Source of the DNA: an uncultured Pseudomonadota bacterium
GTDB taxonomy: Bacteria; Desulfobacterota; Binatia; Binatales; Binataceae
DNA length: 49,819 nucleotides
Direction of reading: 5' to 3'
NCBI GenBank assembly: GCA_937889395.1
Contig: CALAOW010000107.1
Location: 1-49,819 of the forward strand
Below the pieces are notes generated by a model. The model did not search any database. It was not told the DNA's origin and was given only the letters and a program-made list of their open reading frames with translations. Shown in pieces: positions 28,108-38,674 of the stretch (the stretch's first letter is position 1; the number at the start of each line of letters is the position of its first letter). The position numbers and the translations under genes are program-made.

Positions 28108-30138
28108 TTGGCGACTGCAGCGGATATCAAAGTGAACCGGTCCGGCCTGGACCAAACCTGCATCAACGCGATTCGCGTGCTGACGATCGACGCGGTCCAG
28201 AAGGCCAACTCGGGGCACTGCGGATTGCCGATGGCAATGGCGCCGGTCGCCTATCTGCTCTACACGCGGTTCATGCGCCACAACCCGAAAAATCCAGAGT
28301 GGTTCGGGCGCGATCGTTTTGTGCTGTCGGCCGGCCACGGCTCGATGCTCCTCTACAGCCTGCTCTATCTCACCGGCTACGACCTTTCGCTCGACGACAT
28401 CAAGCAATTTCGCCAGCTCGGAAGCAAAACACCCGGACATCCCGAGTACGGCGTGATCGAAGGCATCGAGACGACCACCGGCCCGCTCGGCCAGGGCTTC
28501 GGCAACGCGGTCGGGATGGCGATGGCGGCGAAGCATCTCGAAGCACGCTTCGAGCGCGACAAATCGGGGCTGTTCGATCATCGCATCTTCGGCATTTGCA
28601 GCGATGGCGACTTGATGGAAGGTGTCGCCAGCGAGGCGGCGTCGATCGCGGGTCATCTCGGGCTGGGCAACATCGTCTATATCTACGACGACAACCACGT
28701 GACCATCGACGGCCACACCGAGCTCACCTTTGACGAGGACGTGTGCAAACGATTCGACGCTTACAAATGGCATACGCAGGTCGTCGAGGATGCGAACGAT
28801 CTCGCGGCGCTGTCCAAAGCGATCGAAAATGCAATCAAGGAGACGAGCCGGCCGTCGCTGATTCGAGTCCGCTCGATCATCGGCTACGGCAGCCCGCACA
28901 AGCAGGGGACCTCGGCCGCCCACAGCAATCCGCTCGGCGTCGAAGAGGTGAAGCTGACCAAGGAATTCTACGGATATCCGACCGAGCCGCCATTCTTCGT
29001 TGCCGACGATGCGCTGGCGCATTTCCGCGAATGCGTCGAGCGCGGCGAGGACCTCGAGAGGGCGTGGAACGCGAAGTTCGAGGCCTACTCCAAAAAAGAT
29101 CCCGCCGCTGAGGCCGAATTCCAGGCGGCGCTGGCCAACGATCTGCCGATAGGATGGGACGCCGAGCTGCCGGTCTTCACGCCCAAGGACAGCCTCGCAA
29201 CCCGAGTGTCAGCCTCGCAGGCCGCGGCGGCGATCGGGAAAAAAGTCTGGAACCTGTTCGGCGGCTCCGCTGACTTGAGCGAGTCCACCTTCACGGACGT
29301 CAAGGACGGCGGCGATTTCGAGCGCGGGCATTTCGAAGGACGCAATCCGCATTTCGGAATCCGCGAGCACGGCATGTGCGCCATCCTCAACGGCCTCGCG
29401 CTGCACGGCGGTTTCATCCCCTACGGCTCGAGCTTCCTGTGCTTTACCGACTACGCACGGCCGTCGATTCGGCTGGCGGCGATGATGGAACTCCAGGTGG
29501 TGTTCGTCTTCACCCATGATTCAATCGGCGTGGGCGAGGACGGCCCGACTCACGAACCAATCGAGCATCTGTCGTCGCTGCGCGCGATTCCGCATCTGAC
29601 CGTGATTCGCCCCGGCGATGCGAACGAGGCGGTCGAGGCCTGGCGCACCGCCATGACTCACACGCATGGCCCGGTTCTGCTCGCGCTCTCGCGCCAGAAG
29701 GTTCCGACGCTCGATCGCACCAAGATGGCGCCCGCCAGCGGCGCCCGGCGCGGCGCCTACGTGCTAACCGAAAGCGCCGGACGGCCCCCGGAGATCATTC
29801 TGATTGGGTCGGGATCGGAACTGTCGCTGGTCGTCGATGCGAAAGCGAAACTCGAAGAGAAGGGCAAGTCGGTCCGGGTCGTAAGCATGCCCAGCGAGAA
29901 TATTTTCGAGAAGCAGGACCAGGCCTATCGCGACTCGGTCCTGCCGCCGAGCATTCGACGCCGGCTCGCGGTCGAAGCGGGCGCGCCGATGTCATGGTAC
30001 CGATGGGTCGGGCTCGACGGCGACATTATCGGGATGACGACTTACGGCGCGTCGGGCAAGTACGAAGAAGTGATGAAGCATTTCGGCTTCACCGTGGACA
30101 ACGTCGTCGCGCGCGCGCTGAAATTGCTCGCGCGCTAG
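28108..30138 (+). CDS. tkt: Transketolase
   Basis: Transketolase moves two-carbon units between pentose and hexose phosphates using thiamine diphosphate. Motifs are [19 protein letters not shown], the ThDP motif [20 protein letters not shown] ending in [56 protein letters not shown], and [19 protein letters not shown], so the whole family length is present. The frame is open back to GTG 28042, giving an N-terminus [10 protein letters not shown] encoded by an A-rich tract. TTG 28108 has a GGTGA site and aligns better with known N-termini. Downstream 6-phosphogluconolactonase is on the same strand. Confidence 0.95.
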   Translation: MATAADIKVNRSGLDQTCINAIRVLTIDAVQKANSGHCGLPMAMAPVAYLLYTRFMRHNPKNPEWFGRDRFVLSAGHGSMLLYSLLYLTGYDLSLDDIKQFRQLGSKTPGHPEYGVIEGIETTTGPLGQGFGNAVGMAMAAKHLEARFERDKSGLFDHRIFGICSDGDLMEGVASEAASIAGHLGLGNIVYIYDDNHVTIDGHTELTFDEDVCKRFDAYKWHTQVVEDANDLAALSKAIENAIKETSRPSLIRVRSIIGYGSPHKQGTSAAHSNPLGVEEVKLTKEFYGYPTEPPFFVADDALAHFRECVERGEDLERAWNAKFEAYSKKDPAAEAEFQAALANDLPIGWDAELPVFTPKDSLATRVSASQAAAAIGKKVWNLFGGSADLSESTFTDVKDGGDFERGHFEGRNPHFGIREHGMCAILNGLALHGGFIPYGSSFLCFTDYARPSIRLAAMMELQVVFVFTHDSIGVGEDGPTHEPIEHLSSLRAIPHLTVIRPGDANEAVEAWRTAMTHTHGPVLLALSRQKVPTLDRTKMAPASGARRGAYVLTESAGRPPEIILIGSGSELSLVVDAKAKLEEKGKSVRVVSMPSENIFEKQDQAYRDSVLPPSIRRRLAVEAGAPMSWYRWVGLDGDIIGMTTYGASGKYEEVMKHFGFTVDNVVARALKLLAR

Positions 30139-30220
30139 CGGGCAAAACAGAACGATCTGGCGCGGACCGGGCGTCATCGGCTAACTTTGCGATCTCGACT
30201 CCATTGCCGGACGGACTGGT

Positions 30221-30964
30221 ATGCCTCAACCGAAATTGATCATTCTGAACGACGCGCAGGAACTCTACGTCCGTGCCGCCGAAGAAACGGCGCATATCAC
30301 TGGCGAGGCGATCTGCACTCACGGCGAGTTCACGCTCTGTCTCTCGGGCGGTTCGACGCCCGCCGCCACCTACGATTTGCTTGCGACGCGGTTTCGTCTG
30401 AGCGTCGATTGGAAGGAAGTGCAATTTTTCTGGGGCGACGAACGATGCGTCCCGCCCGATCACGCCGAGAGCAATTACGCGATGGCGAATCGCATGATGC
30501 TGAGCAAGCTCGCGCTCCGGCCGGATCAGGTGCATCGGATGCGCGGCGAAGACCCGCCAGCGTCGGCGGCTGCCGCTTACGAAGATGAATTGCGAAAACG
30601 GTTCGGCCTTGGCGACGGTGAATTCCCGCGCTTCGACCTCGTGATGCTGGGGCTTGGCGACAATCGCCATACTGCATCGCTGTTTCCGGGCGATCCTGCG
30701 ATTCACGAAACGCAGCGCCTGGTGGTCGCCGTGGAGGTTGACGCCGAGCCGCGGCGTCGCCTCACGATCACGCCGCCGGTAATCAACAATGCGCAGCGCG
30801 TGATGTTCCTGGCGGCGGGGCAGAGTAAGGCGGCGGCGGTGAAAGATGTCCTGGAAGGATCGCGCGACCCGGACAAGTTCCCCGCGCAGATCGTTGCGCC
30901 GCATGACGGCGAGGTCATTTGGCTTCTCGACAAAGCCGCCGCCAGTCTGCTTTCGCCGCGCTGA
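30221..30964 (+). CDS. pgl: 6-phosphogluconolactonase
   Basis: The 247-residue protein belongs to the DevB/SugarP-isomerase-type lactonases that hydrolyse 6-phosphogluconolactone in the oxidative pentose phosphate pathway. Motifs are CLSGGSTPAATYDLLA, VQFFWGDERCVPPDHAESNYAM, FDLVMLGLGDNRHTASLFPG and the RLTITPPVINNAQRVMFL region. The usual DGHTASLFP signature reads NRHTASLFP here; the catalytic histidine is kept but D-G is N-R. It lies downstream of transketolase and upstream of a DUF2939 gene. Confidence 0.9.
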   Translation: MPQPKLIILNDAQELYVRAAEETAHITGEAICTHGEFTLCLSGGSTPAATYDLLATRFRLSVDWKEVQFFWGDERCVPPDHAESNYAMANRMMLSKLALRPDQVHRMRGEDPPASAAAAYEDELRKRFGLGDGEFPRFDLVMLGLGDNRHTASLFPGDPAIHETQRLVVAVEVDAEPRRRLTITPPVINNAQRVMFLAAGQSKAAAVKDVLEGSRDPDKFPAQIVAPHDGEVIWLLDKAAASLLSPR

Positions 30965-31007
30965 ATCAGGCAGGCCGCGTGCCGGGCGGTGTCAAAGGAT
31001 ACTAGCG

Positions 31008-31556
31008 ATGTTTCGATTCGTATTGCGCCACTTCACCGCGGTTCTCATCGTTGCCGCAGTCGCCGGCTGGGCGCTGTTTTACCTGCCGCGGACTCCGAGC
31101 TGGGCCGTGCTCCGGATGAAGCAGGCCATAGACGCGCGCGACGGCGACGGCGCTTCCCGATACGTCGATTTTGAAAGTGTCGTGAAGCACGCGGGCTACG
31201 AGATGGTGCGCAAGCAGGGCGGAAGCGACCCGCTCAGCGCGATGGTCGGCAACGCAGCGATCGATCTTCTTGCCAAGCCGATGGCGCAGATAACGCGGGC
31301 GTGGGCGGTCAAGAAAGTCGATGACGGTGCGCGCGAGGTGCAGATGCCCGGCGCGGCCGTGGCGGCCTCGATCGTGCTCTTGCATCGAAACGGCGACACC
31401 GCGTTCACGGACTTCAAGGACAACAAGGGGCAGGAGTGGGAAATCCACCTGACGCGCGGTGAGGACGGCGATTGGCGCGTTACCGAAATCAAAAACATCG
31501 AGCAACTGCTCCAAAAGCTCCAGCGCGACCAACCAAAGCATCTCGACGCGCCTTAG
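31008..31556 (+). CDS. DUF2939-like membrane-anchored protein
   Basis: The 182-residue protein has one N-terminal hydrophobic segment (FTAVLIVAAVAGWALFYLP) followed by SWAVLRMKQAIDARDGDGASRYVDFESVV, typical of DUF2939 proteins, and a C-terminal immunity- or lipocalin-like strand region ending IHLTRGEDGDWRVTEIKNIEQLL. It is predicted to be anchored in the inner membrane with the rest in the periplasm. The function is unknown. AAGGA eight bases upstream supports ATG 31008 over the longer open frame. Confidence 0.78.
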   Translation: MFRFVLRHFTAVLIVAAVAGWALFYLPRTPSWAVLRMKQAIDARDGDGASRYVDFESVVKHAGYEMVRKQGGSDPLSAMVGNAAIDLLAKPMAQITRAWAVKKVDDGAREVQMPGAAVAASIVLLHRNGDTAFTDFKDNKGQEWEIHLTRGEDGDWRVTEIKNIEQLLQKLQRDQPKHLDAP

Positions 31557-31688
31557 CGCGCGCGTTACGGGAATGTTTCGCCGGTCCTCCGCGCGCCTGC
31601 GTTTACTCTGCTCTCAGCGACAGGTACAATAGAGCTCACGCGCGGGCGAACCTATGAGGCTCGGCCGCGCTTTAGCATCCGGCGCAAA

Positions 31689-33536
31689 ATGAGACGTCCA
31701 GACATAAGAAATTTAGCAATCGTCGCCCATGTCGATCACGGTAAAACCACTTTGGTCGATGCGATGCTGCGGCAGTCGGGCGTTTTCCGCGCCAACGAGC
31801 AGGTGATCGATCGCGTGATGGATTCCAACGCGCTCGAGCGCGAACGCGGCATCACGATCATGGCCAAGAACACCTCGATCCTGTGGGGTGGAACGCGCAT
31901 CAACATCGTCGATACTCCGGGCCACTCGGATTTCGGCGGCGAGGTCGAGCGCACTCTGTCGATGGTGGACGGCGTGTTGCTGCTGGTCGATGCGTGCGAG
32001 GGGCCGCTGCCGCAGACGCGGTTCGTGCTCAAGAAGGCGCTCGAGTCGAACCTGCCCGCGATAGTCTGCATCAATAAGATCGATCGCGCCGACGCGCGCG
32101 CACCCGAGGTTCTCGACGAGGTTTACGATCTGTTCATCGACCTCGGCGCGAACGAAAGCCAGCTCGATTTCCCGGTGCTCTATACGCAGGCGCGCGCCGG
32201 CACCGCATCGCTCAGGCTCGACGTTCCCAGCGAAAACCTGGTCCCGCTGTTCGACGCGATCGTCGCGCACCTGCCCGGCCCCGAAGTCGATCCCGAAGCG
32301 ACGCTGCAATTCCAGGTCAATAATATCGACTACGACGATTACGTCGGCCGCCTCGCGGTCGGCAGAATCATCGCCGGCTCGATGACGGCGTCGCAGAACT
32401 ATTCGCTGTGCCGGCGCGACGGCAAGACTGTGGTCTGCAAGGTCGCCCATATCTACGGATGGCAGGGACTCACGCGCGTCGAGCGCGAAACCGCCCGCGC
32501 GGGCGAGATAGTGATCGTGGCGGGCATCGAGGACATCGCGATCGGTGAAACGATCGCCGACCTCGAGAACCCGCGTCCGCTGCCGCCGATTCGCATCGAC
32601 GAGCCGACCGTGGCGATGACTTTCTCGGTGAACAATTCGCCATGGGCGGGCCGCGAAGGAGATTTTGTCACCTCGCGGAAGCTGGGCGAACGAATCGAAT
32701 TCGAAGCGCGGCGCAATGTGAGCACTCGCGTCGAGCAACTGACGCCGGAGGCCTGGCGCGTGATGGGCCGCGGCGAATTGCAGCTCGCGGTGATTGTCGA
32801 GACCATGCGCCGCGAAGGCTACGAGATGCAGGTCTCGAAGCCCACCGTCATCACCAAGCAGGCCGGCGGCGAGATACTCGAGCCGATGGAGATGCTCGTG
32901 ATCGACATCCCGTCGGAATACATCGGCGTGGTCACGCAGACGCTCTCGGGGCGCAAGGGCAAGATGCGCACGATGGTCACCCATGCGAGCAACCGGGTGC
33001 GCCTGGAATACGACATCCCCGCGCGTGGCCTGATTGGGTTTCGCGGCCGATTTCTCGAAAGCACCCGCGGCAACGGCCTGATGAATACGTTGTTCAACGG
33101 CTACGCGCCGTGGTCGGGAACGATTCGTTCGCGCGCCAACGGGGCGATGATTTCCGATCGCGAGGGCGCTACCACGGCTTACGCGATCTTCCATTTGCAG
33201 GAGCGCGGGATATTCTTCGTCGGAGCCGGTGAGCCGGTTTACGAAGGGATGATCGTCGGCGAGTATGCCCGTGAGATAAACTTGCCCGTCAACGCATGCC
33301 GTGAAAAAAAACTCAGCAACATGCGCGCGTCGGGCCACGATGAAGCGATTCGGCTTTCGCCGCCACGCATTCCGACGCTGGACACGGCGCTGGAATGGAT
33401 CGACGAGGAAGAGCTGGTCGAGGTCACGCCGAAGTCGGTGCGGCTGCGCAACCGCGTGCTCAAGACGGCGCTCAGGAACAAGCATCGTGCGGGATACATC
33501 GACGCGCCGCCGGCGGAGATGGCCGAAACCAACTGA
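31689..33536 (+). CDS. typA: Ribosome-associated GTPase TypA/BipA
   Basis: TypA is a translational GTPase related to EF-G that acts in 50S assembly and stress adaptation. The 615-residue protein has G1 [10 protein letters not shown]2 RGITI, G3 DTPGHSDF, G4 NKIDR and the C-terminal TypA-specific domain ([40 protein letters not shown]). A long leaderless-looking upstream region (31557-31688) contains no obvious terminator. Expression in cold or nutrient stress is known for the family, and nothing in the sequence shows it here. Confidence 0.96.
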   Translation: MRRPDIRNLAIVAHVDHGKTTLVDAMLRQSGVFRANEQVIDRVMDSNALERERGITIMAKNTSILWGGTRINIVDTPGHSDFGGEVERTLSMVDGVLLLVDACEGPLPQTRFVLKKALESNLPAIVCINKIDRADARAPEVLDEVYDLFIDLGANESQLDFPVLYTQARAGTASLRLDVPSENLVPLFDAIVAHLPGPEVDPEATLQFQVNNIDYDDYVGRLAVGRIIAGSMTASQNYSLCRRDGKTVVCKVAHIYGWQGLTRVERETARAGEIVIVAGIEDIAIGETIADLENPRPLPPIRIDEPTVAMTFSVNNSPWAGREGDFVTSRKLGERIEFEARRNVSTRVEQLTPEAWRVMGRGELQLAVIVETMRREGYEMQVSKPTVITKQAGGEILEPMEMLVIDIPSEYIGVVTQTLSGRKGKMRTMVTHASNRVRLEYDIPARGLIGFRGRFLESTRGNGLMNTLFNGYAPWSGTIRSRANGAMISDREGATTAYAIFHLQERGIFFVGAGEPVYEGMIVGEYAREINLPVNACREKKLSNMRASGHDEAIRLSPPRIPTLDTALEWIDEEELVEVTPKSVRLRNRVLKTALRNKHRAGYIDAPPAEMAETN

Positions 33537-33596
33537 CCGCTTCGTGAGCCAGGCGGACGGCGCCACCGCGGACGTGCGGATCGCGTCACGGCAATC

Positions 33597-36500
33597 ATGA
33601 GACTGGTCCGAATCGCCGCGCTTTGCGCGCTCATCGTGGCAGTCGTACTCGGCGCTTCGGCGGCGCTGATTGCAGCCAACCAGTCGCGCATCGTCGTTTA
33701 CGTTCTGGCCTCGATCCGCAACCGCACCGGCGTCGATATCATCCCGCGCGCCATCTCCGTTCATCTGGGTACTCACCTGATAGTCGTTCTCGACCAGCCG
33801 CAGGTCATCGCCAACGGGCATGAAATCGTCAAGCTGAAGTCGCTCCGCGCGCTGGTCTCGTACCATTCGATTTTGGTCAGCAGCGGGCTTCCGCTCTATC
33901 GGCTGACCGCGACCAGTCCCGAAATCACGCTGCCTGTAGCCTCCTCCGACGCGGCCGCGGTCCCCATACCGCGTCCAGGGGCGCAAACCATAAACGCGCT
34001 GCAAGACGTGCTGCACGCGCTGGCGCGGATCGCGTGGCGCGTCGACACGATCGACGCCACGGTGCGCTACGCCGACGGCGCCGAGCTTGCCAACCATGTT
34101 GGAATCGTCGCGTACCGCAGGCACCGGGACCCTTCGCTGTGGCTGCTCGGGTTCCGCGGCTCGGTACTCGGATCGCCCGTTTCCGGAGCGCAGATAAGCG
34201 GAAAGATCAGTCTTGGCGTGGGGAAACATTCCCGGCCCGGCGAATTTGCGCATGGGCAGTTGTGGGCCTGGGACGTACCGCTGGAAGGAATCGAGGCGGA
34301 GGGTTTCGCATTGGCCGGCGCGATACAGGGCAGCCTCAAGTTCTCACTTCATGACGATGGTTCGATGATCGGCGAGGCCGCTGCGGGTGCGCAGAAGTTG
34401 CTGCTCAAGAGCCAGCGGCTCGCCGCGCCAGTCGATCTGGGCGACTACTCGCTCCATGCCGGCTTCGACATCACTGGCGGCAAGTATGCCGTCACGCAGA
34501 TCGTTTTGCGCAAGGTCAACACGGCGGTGTTTTCCGCCGATACCGAGCTTCTGGGTCCTCAAAACGAGAAACCGGAGTTGGGAATCCACGTTGGCGGGTT
34601 TCATTTCGACGCCGCTGCGGCCAAACAGACACTGCTGTCGGTCCGCCATCTGCCTGCCGACCTCGTGGATATGCTCAACCGGCTCAGACCCGGCAAGGTC
34701 ACCATCGGCGCCGCGACGCTAAGCGCCGCCTTCGACGAGATTAAGACGGCGCCGCTCGATACGATTCGCAAGAATCTGGTGGTCACCGGGACCATCGAGG
34801 ACGTCGGTTTCACAATTCCAACGGATACGAAGCTGCCGCCGGTCGAAAATCTGAGTGCCCAGCTTGGTTACTCGAAAGGCTTGCTCACGATCTCGCAAGG
34901 CACCGCGAAGTTTGGAAACTCTGCGATCCACGACCTCGTCGCCAACGCCGACCTCGGCAACGGAATCGAGGGCGCGGACTATAAGACCAGCGTGAGCGTC
35001 GATGCAGACCTCGCCGAGCTCTATCCGGCCATCGCCAAGTCGCTTGATTTATATCAACTGAAGGAACGCGATCGTCTCGAACGTCTGAGCGGCCGCGTCG
35101 AAATGGTTGCTACCGCGTCTGGAAAGCTGAGCGTGAAGACCCCGGTTGCGCCCAAAGACTATCAGGTGCGCGCCGACGCCATCGGCGCCGTCCTCACCAT
35201 CAAGGGTTCGCCCGGACCGCTCAAGGTTTCACGCGGCACCGTCGCCATCAACCCGGGTTCAATCAAGTTCGACCAGCTGATGCTGGCGGCGACCGGCGGC
35301 GATGCGACGCTGGACGGCGCCGTAAATTTCGCAAGGCAGGGCATCGCCGTGCATGATCTGACGCTGGAACTTCATGATTTCCCGTCGGAAACGTGGTTGG
35401 CGCTGCTGGTCGATCCGTCCGACTTCGCGGTGAGCGGGCCGATTGGCGGCAAAGTCGTTGTCAACAGCGATCCCGGCAATCCCGGCGCCATGATCCCCGA
35501 GGGCAAGCTGACGCTCGCAAAGGGCGACGTGAAATTCAACTTCCTGCGTTCGCCAATCGTGGTTCAAGGTGCGACGCTTACGATGCGTCACAAGCAGCTC
35601 GTCTTGTCGATGCCGGGCTCGAAGCTCGAGGACCAGGCGATCAATTTCCGCATCACCGTACCCGACTACACGCATCCGTCGATTCGTATCGACGCTACCG
35701 TGCAGAAACTCGATCTCGAGGTGATGAACTTTGTGCGGATGCCGTGGTCGCCGGCCACGCCGTCGATCCATTTTCAGGTTCCTTGCAGCGGGCATATCGA
35801 AGCGCGGGCGGGAAATTTCGCCGCCTTCCAGATGACCGATCTCAAGACCGATTTTACGCGCGACCCGGCCGGCGATTGGCACGTTTATAACCTGAGCACG
35901 ACCGCTTATAGCGGAAAGATGAAGCTCGATCTTACCGGCCGTGCTCCGGACAACTGGATACACATGACGGGCAGCGCCACCGACATGGACCCTGCGCCGC
36001 TCTTCATGCTGGGTGGCAAGAACGAGCAGTCGCCATTGCTGGGCCATCTTTTTCTCGCCATCGATCTGTGGGCCAACACCGACACAAACTTCTTCGAAAC
36101 TCTTGCCGGCGACATGTCGGTGACCGTCAGAGACGGAACCCTCAACAAGTTTACGCTGCTTTCGCGCCTGCTCAGTTTTATCGACATCAAGAATTGGCTG
36201 AGCGCGAAGATTCCTGACCCGCGTGTCAATGGGGTCCCGTTCAAAACGATCATCACCGATTTCAAGGGCGAGAGCGGGCTCTTCTACACGGATAATTTCG
36301 TGCTGGAGGGGCCCGTGATGGATATCACGGCGAACGGCAGCATTCAGTTCGGCGCGGGCGCGCTCGATATGCAGGTCGGCATGTTTCCGTTCGACACGGT
36401 GGATTGGGTGGTGAACCATATTCCACTGATCGGAGAACGCATCAGTGCGGGCACGAGTAAACTGGTCGCGGCGTACTTCCACGTTAGCGGCCCGGTGAGC

Positions 36501-36602
36501 GACCCGTCGATCACGCCGAAGCCAATCACATCGGTGGCGGAGTTCGTTAAGAAAACCCTCGGGATGCCGATAAATATCATTCGTCCGAACACGATCAAGT
36601 GA
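33597..36602 (+). CDS. AsmA-like envelope protein (DUF3971/YhdP-type C-terminus)
   Basis: The 1001-residue protein begins with a signal anchor (RIAALCALIVAVVLGASAALIA). The rest is a long array of beta-strand repeats of the AsmA/TamB/YhdP kind. The C-terminal part is YhdP-like: TLNKFTLLSRLLSFIDIKNWLSAK, GVPFKTIITDFKGESGLFYTDN and VLEGPVMDITANGSIQFGAGALDM. Such bridge-like proteins carry phospholipids between membranes in Gram-negative bacteria. Their direction and partners here are not known. The final codons overlap the next gene's GTG by 4 bp. Confidence 0.85.
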   Translation: MRLVRIAALCALIVAVVLGASAALIAANQSRIVVYVLASIRNRTGVDIIPRAISVHLGTHLIVVLDQPQVIANGHEIVKLKSLRALVSYHSILVSSGLPLYRLTATSPEITLPVASSDAAAVPIPRPGAQTINALQDVLHALARIAWRVDTIDATVRYADGAELANHVGIVAYRRHRDPSLWLLGFRGSVLGSPVSGAQISGKISLGVGKHSRPGEFAHGQLWAWDVPLEGIEAEGFALAGAIQGSLKFSLHDDGSMIGEAAAGAQKLLLKSQRLAAPVDLGDYSLHAGFDITGGKYAVTQIVLRKVNTAVFSADTELLGPQNEKPELGIHVGGFHFDAAAAKQTLLSVRHLPADLVDMLNRLRPGKVTIGAATLSAAFDEIKTAPLDTIRKNLVVTGTIEDVGFTIPTDTKLPPVENLSAQLGYSKGLLTISQGTAKFGNSAIHDLVANADLGNGIEGADYKTSVSVDADLAELYPAIAKSLDLYQLKERDRLERLSGRVEMVATASGKLSVKTPVAPKDYQVRADAIGAVLTIKGSPGPLKVSRGTVAINPGSIKFDQLMLAATGGDATLDGAVNFARQGIAVHDLTLELHDFPSETWLALLVDPSDFAVSGPIGGKVVVNSDPGNPGAMIPEGKLTLAKGDVKFNFLRSPIVVQGATLTMRHKQLVLSMPGSKLEDQAINFRITVPDYTHPSIRIDATVQKLDLEVMNFVRMPWSPATPSIHFQVPCSGHIEARAGNFAAFQMTDLKTDFTRDPAGDWHVYNLSTTAYSGKMKLDLTGRAPDNWIHMTGSATDMDPAPLFMLGGKNEQSPLLGHLFLAIDLWANTDTNFFETLAGDMSVTVRDGTLNKFTLLSRLLSFIDIKNWLSAKIPDPRVNGVPFKTIITDFKGESGLFYTDNFVLEGPVMDITANGSIQFGAGALDMQVGMFPFDTVDWVVNHIPLIGERISAGTSKLVAAYFHVSGPVSDPSITPKPITSVAEFVKKTLGMPINIIRPNTIK

Positions 36603-37309
36603 GCCCGTCGCGGCCAGCGCTGATCGTATTTTGCCGCGAGCCCGTCGCGCATCGGAACAAGACCCGATTGATCGGAGCAATGACGGCCACAGCCGCGGCA
36701 GCATTGTCCGACGCGTTCATTCGCGACGCGCTCGCCAAGGCAGTCTCGATCGGCCCCTCCCGGATCATTATCGCGGCGAGTGCAGCGGGTGGCGCCGAGC
36801 GCAGCAAATACTTCCGGCGGCTCGCGCGGCGATTCGGCGCCGAACTGATCGATCAAGGAGATGGGTCGTTGGGCAAGCGGATGGCGCGGGTGCTCGAACC
36901 CTTTTCATCTTCCGGCGCGCTGCTGATCGGCACCGATACGCCTTCTCTTCCAATTCCGCCGCTCGCAGCCAGCCTCGAAGCACTGCGCCGCAATCGCGTC
37001 GTGCTCGCGCCGAGTCTCGACGGCGGCTACTACGCGGTCGGCGTGCGCGGCGCGATGCCCCCGATCTTCACCGGGATCCGATGGGGCAGCGGCAGCGTGT
37101 TCGATTCAACCGTAAAGCGTCTCGAACGCGCCGGCATTCGGTACGCGCTGGGTCCGGCGTGGTATGACATCGATCGATGGGCCGACGTGATGCTGTTGGC
37201 GGCGCATCTGCGACTGTTGGCGCGAGCGCGCCGTCGCGGGGGCGCGTCGCCGTGCCCCGCGACCGAGTTTGTCCTAAATCGGCTTGGAGTCCTGCGCGAC
37301 GATCGCTAG
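36599..37309 (+). CDS. DUF2064/TIGR04282-type nucleotidyl- or glycosyltransferase-like protein
   Basis: The 236-residue protein matches the TIGR04282 group related to arsenosugar biosynthesis glycosyltransferases and CofC-like enzymes. It has LIVFCREPVAHRNKTRLIGAM, DQGDGSLGKRMARVLEPF, LLIGTDTPSLP, VVLAPSLDGGYYAVGVRGAMP and WYDIDRWADVMLL. The conserved D-G-G-Y-Y and GTDTP motifs are nucleotide and metal contacts in relatives. Its substrate is not determinable. The GTG start overlaps the AsmA-like stop (GTGA), so it is translationally coupled to it. Confidence 0.83.
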   Translation: MSPSRPALIVFCREPVAHRNKTRLIGAMTATAAAALSDAFIRDALAKAVSIGPSRIIIAASAAGGAERSKYFRRLARRFGAELIDQGDGSLGKRMARVLEPFSSSGALLIGTDTPSLPIPPLAASLEALRRNRVVLAPSLDGGYYAVGVRGAMPPIFTGIRWGSGSVFDSTVKRLERAGIRYALGPAWYDIDRWADVMLLAAHLRLLARARRRGGASPCPATEFVLNRLGVLRDDR

Positions 37310-37344
37310 AGTACCCCGATGCGCGGCAAGACGACCGCCGATTC

Positions 37345-37593
37345 ATGATCGAGCTGATTCTCTACACACGAAACGACTGCGGGCTGTGCCGCGAGATGGA
37401 AGAGATGATTGCGGCCGAACTTCCGAAATTCGACGCGCGTCTCCAGCGGATCGAGATCGACGGCGACGCCGGCCTCGAGGCCCGCTTCGGAGTCGAAGTG
37501 CCGGTTCTGTTCGTGAACGATCGCAAGGCGTTCAAGTATCGATGCACTCCCGGCGAGTTGCGCAAACGCCTGGCGCGCGAGGCACGGAGCTGA
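37345..37593 (+). CDS. Glutaredoxin-like thiol protein (DUF836 type)
   Basis: The 82-residue thioredoxin-fold protein has a CxxC redox pair (YTRNDCGLCREMEEMI, residues 6-21), the cis-proline VEVPVLFVN and a C-terminal helix. It is shorter than typical glutaredoxins. A DUF836/Grx family assignment is the most I can support. The stop is followed after one base by the ATG of the Gfo/Idh/MocA gene, so they form a tight operon. Confidence 0.8.
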   Translation: MIELILYTRNDCGLCREMEEMIAAELPKFDARLQRIEIDGDAGLEARFGVEVPVLFVNDRKAFKYRCTPGELRKRLAREARS

Positions 37594-37594
37594 G

Positions 37595-38674
37595 ATGCCG
37601 CCGCGAACGCCGCATCGTCTGAAGGCGGTCCGGATTGCGATTGCGGGCGCCGGCGCGATTACCGAACGCGCGCATATTCCGGCGCTGCGGAGCGTCGCCG
37701 ACGCTCAAATCGTCGCGATACAGAGTCGCACCGCTGACAAGGCCGAGCGCGTTGCACGGGCGATTTGGCCGGGCGACGCAGGGCGGCCGAAGGTCTATTC
37801 CGATTTCGACGAGATGTTGGCGCGCGAGCGTCCCGACGCGGTCGGAATCTTCACGCCGAACCATTTGCATTGCGAATTTACCGTAAAGGCGCTCAGCGCG
37901 GGCGCGCACGTGCTGGTGGAAAAGCCGATGGCGCCGACGGCGGCCGCCGCGCGCGAGATGGTCGATGCGGCGGCGAAGGCTCGGCGGGTGCTGATGGTCG
38001 CGATGCAGCAGCGCTTCGGCGGAGTCGAGCGCGCCATCAAGGATGCGGTCACGAGCGGAGCGATTGGCAGGCCCCATTTCATTCGCGCGCGCCTTTCGCA
38101 TGGCGGACCCGAGTCCTGGGCGCCGGGACAGAAGTGGTTCACGACGGCTTCGCAAGCAGGTGGCGGCGCGATGCTCGATCTTGGCGTTCATGTCGCCGAT
38201 CTTGCAATCTGGATCATGGGCGAGGCCGATTCCGTGTCTGGACAGGTTGGCATCCTGGCCAAACAGATCGAAGTCGAGGACACGGGCGCGATGATCATCC
38301 ACTTCAAGTCGGGTGCGATCGGCGTCGTCGAGGCGAGTTGGAGCAGCATGCCGCCGCTGTCGGCGATCGAGATTTACGGGGATGAGGGCAGGGTGATGGC
38401 GGGTTATCCACGGCAGGACATTTCGATTCTGAAAGCCGACGGCAGTCCGGCGCCGGGGTTCTCGCGCGACGAGGTGATGAGTCGTTTCGATCCACGCGAT
38501 CGGCTCGCTCCGTTTCGCGAACTCGCGGCAAACTTCGTGGGTGCGATTCAAGGCCGGGTGAAACCATCGCCCGACGGGAACGACGGACTGCGTGCGGTCG
38601 AGGCGATCGAGGCTTGCTATCGTTCGTCGCGGAGCGGTACTCGAATCAGGCTGCCGCTCGATCGGGCACAATAG
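37595..38674 (+). CDS. Gfo/Idh/MocA family oxidoreductase
   Basis: The NAD(P)-binding Rossmann domain is at the N-terminus (VRIAIAGAGAITERAHIPAL). It is followed by EKPMAPTAAAAREMV and the catalytic lysine-bearing segment near ALSAGAHVLVEKPMAP. The C-terminal domain begins GGAMLDLGVHVADLAIWIMG. Members oxidise sugars, inositols or heterocycles. The substrate is unknown. Codons for the last ten residues (GTRIRLPLD...) lie in the left 27-bp direct repeat, and the final RAQ and stop come from the inserted island. A downstream repeat copy encodes the probable original ending (GTRIRLPLDS-stop). Confidence 0.85.
   Translation: MPPRTPHRLKAVRIAIAGAGAITERAHIPALRSVADAQIVAIQSRTADKAERVARAIWPGDAGRPKVYSDFDEMLARERPDAVGIFTPNHLHCEFTVKALSAGAHVLVEKPMAPTAAAAREMVDAAAKARRVLMVAMQQRFGGVERAIKDAVTSGAIGRPHFIRARLSHGGPESWAPGQKWFTTASQAGGGAMLDLGVHVADLAIWIMGEADSVSGQVGILAKQIEVEDTGAMIIHFKSGAIGVVEASWSSMPPLSAIEIYGDEGRVMAGYPRQDISILKADGSPAPGFSRDEVMSRFDPRDRLAPFRELAANFVGAIQGRVKPSPDGNDGLRAVEAIEACYRSSRSGTRIRLPLDRAQ

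Noticed and set aside
31713..34253. 846-codon open frame on the minus strand
   Set aside because: It runs antisense to typA and the AsmA-like gene, both clearly coding. Composition is typical of a GC-rich antisense shadow.
35259..36704. 481-codon minus-strand open frame
   Set aside because: It is antisense to the AsmA-like gene and carries no recognisable domain.
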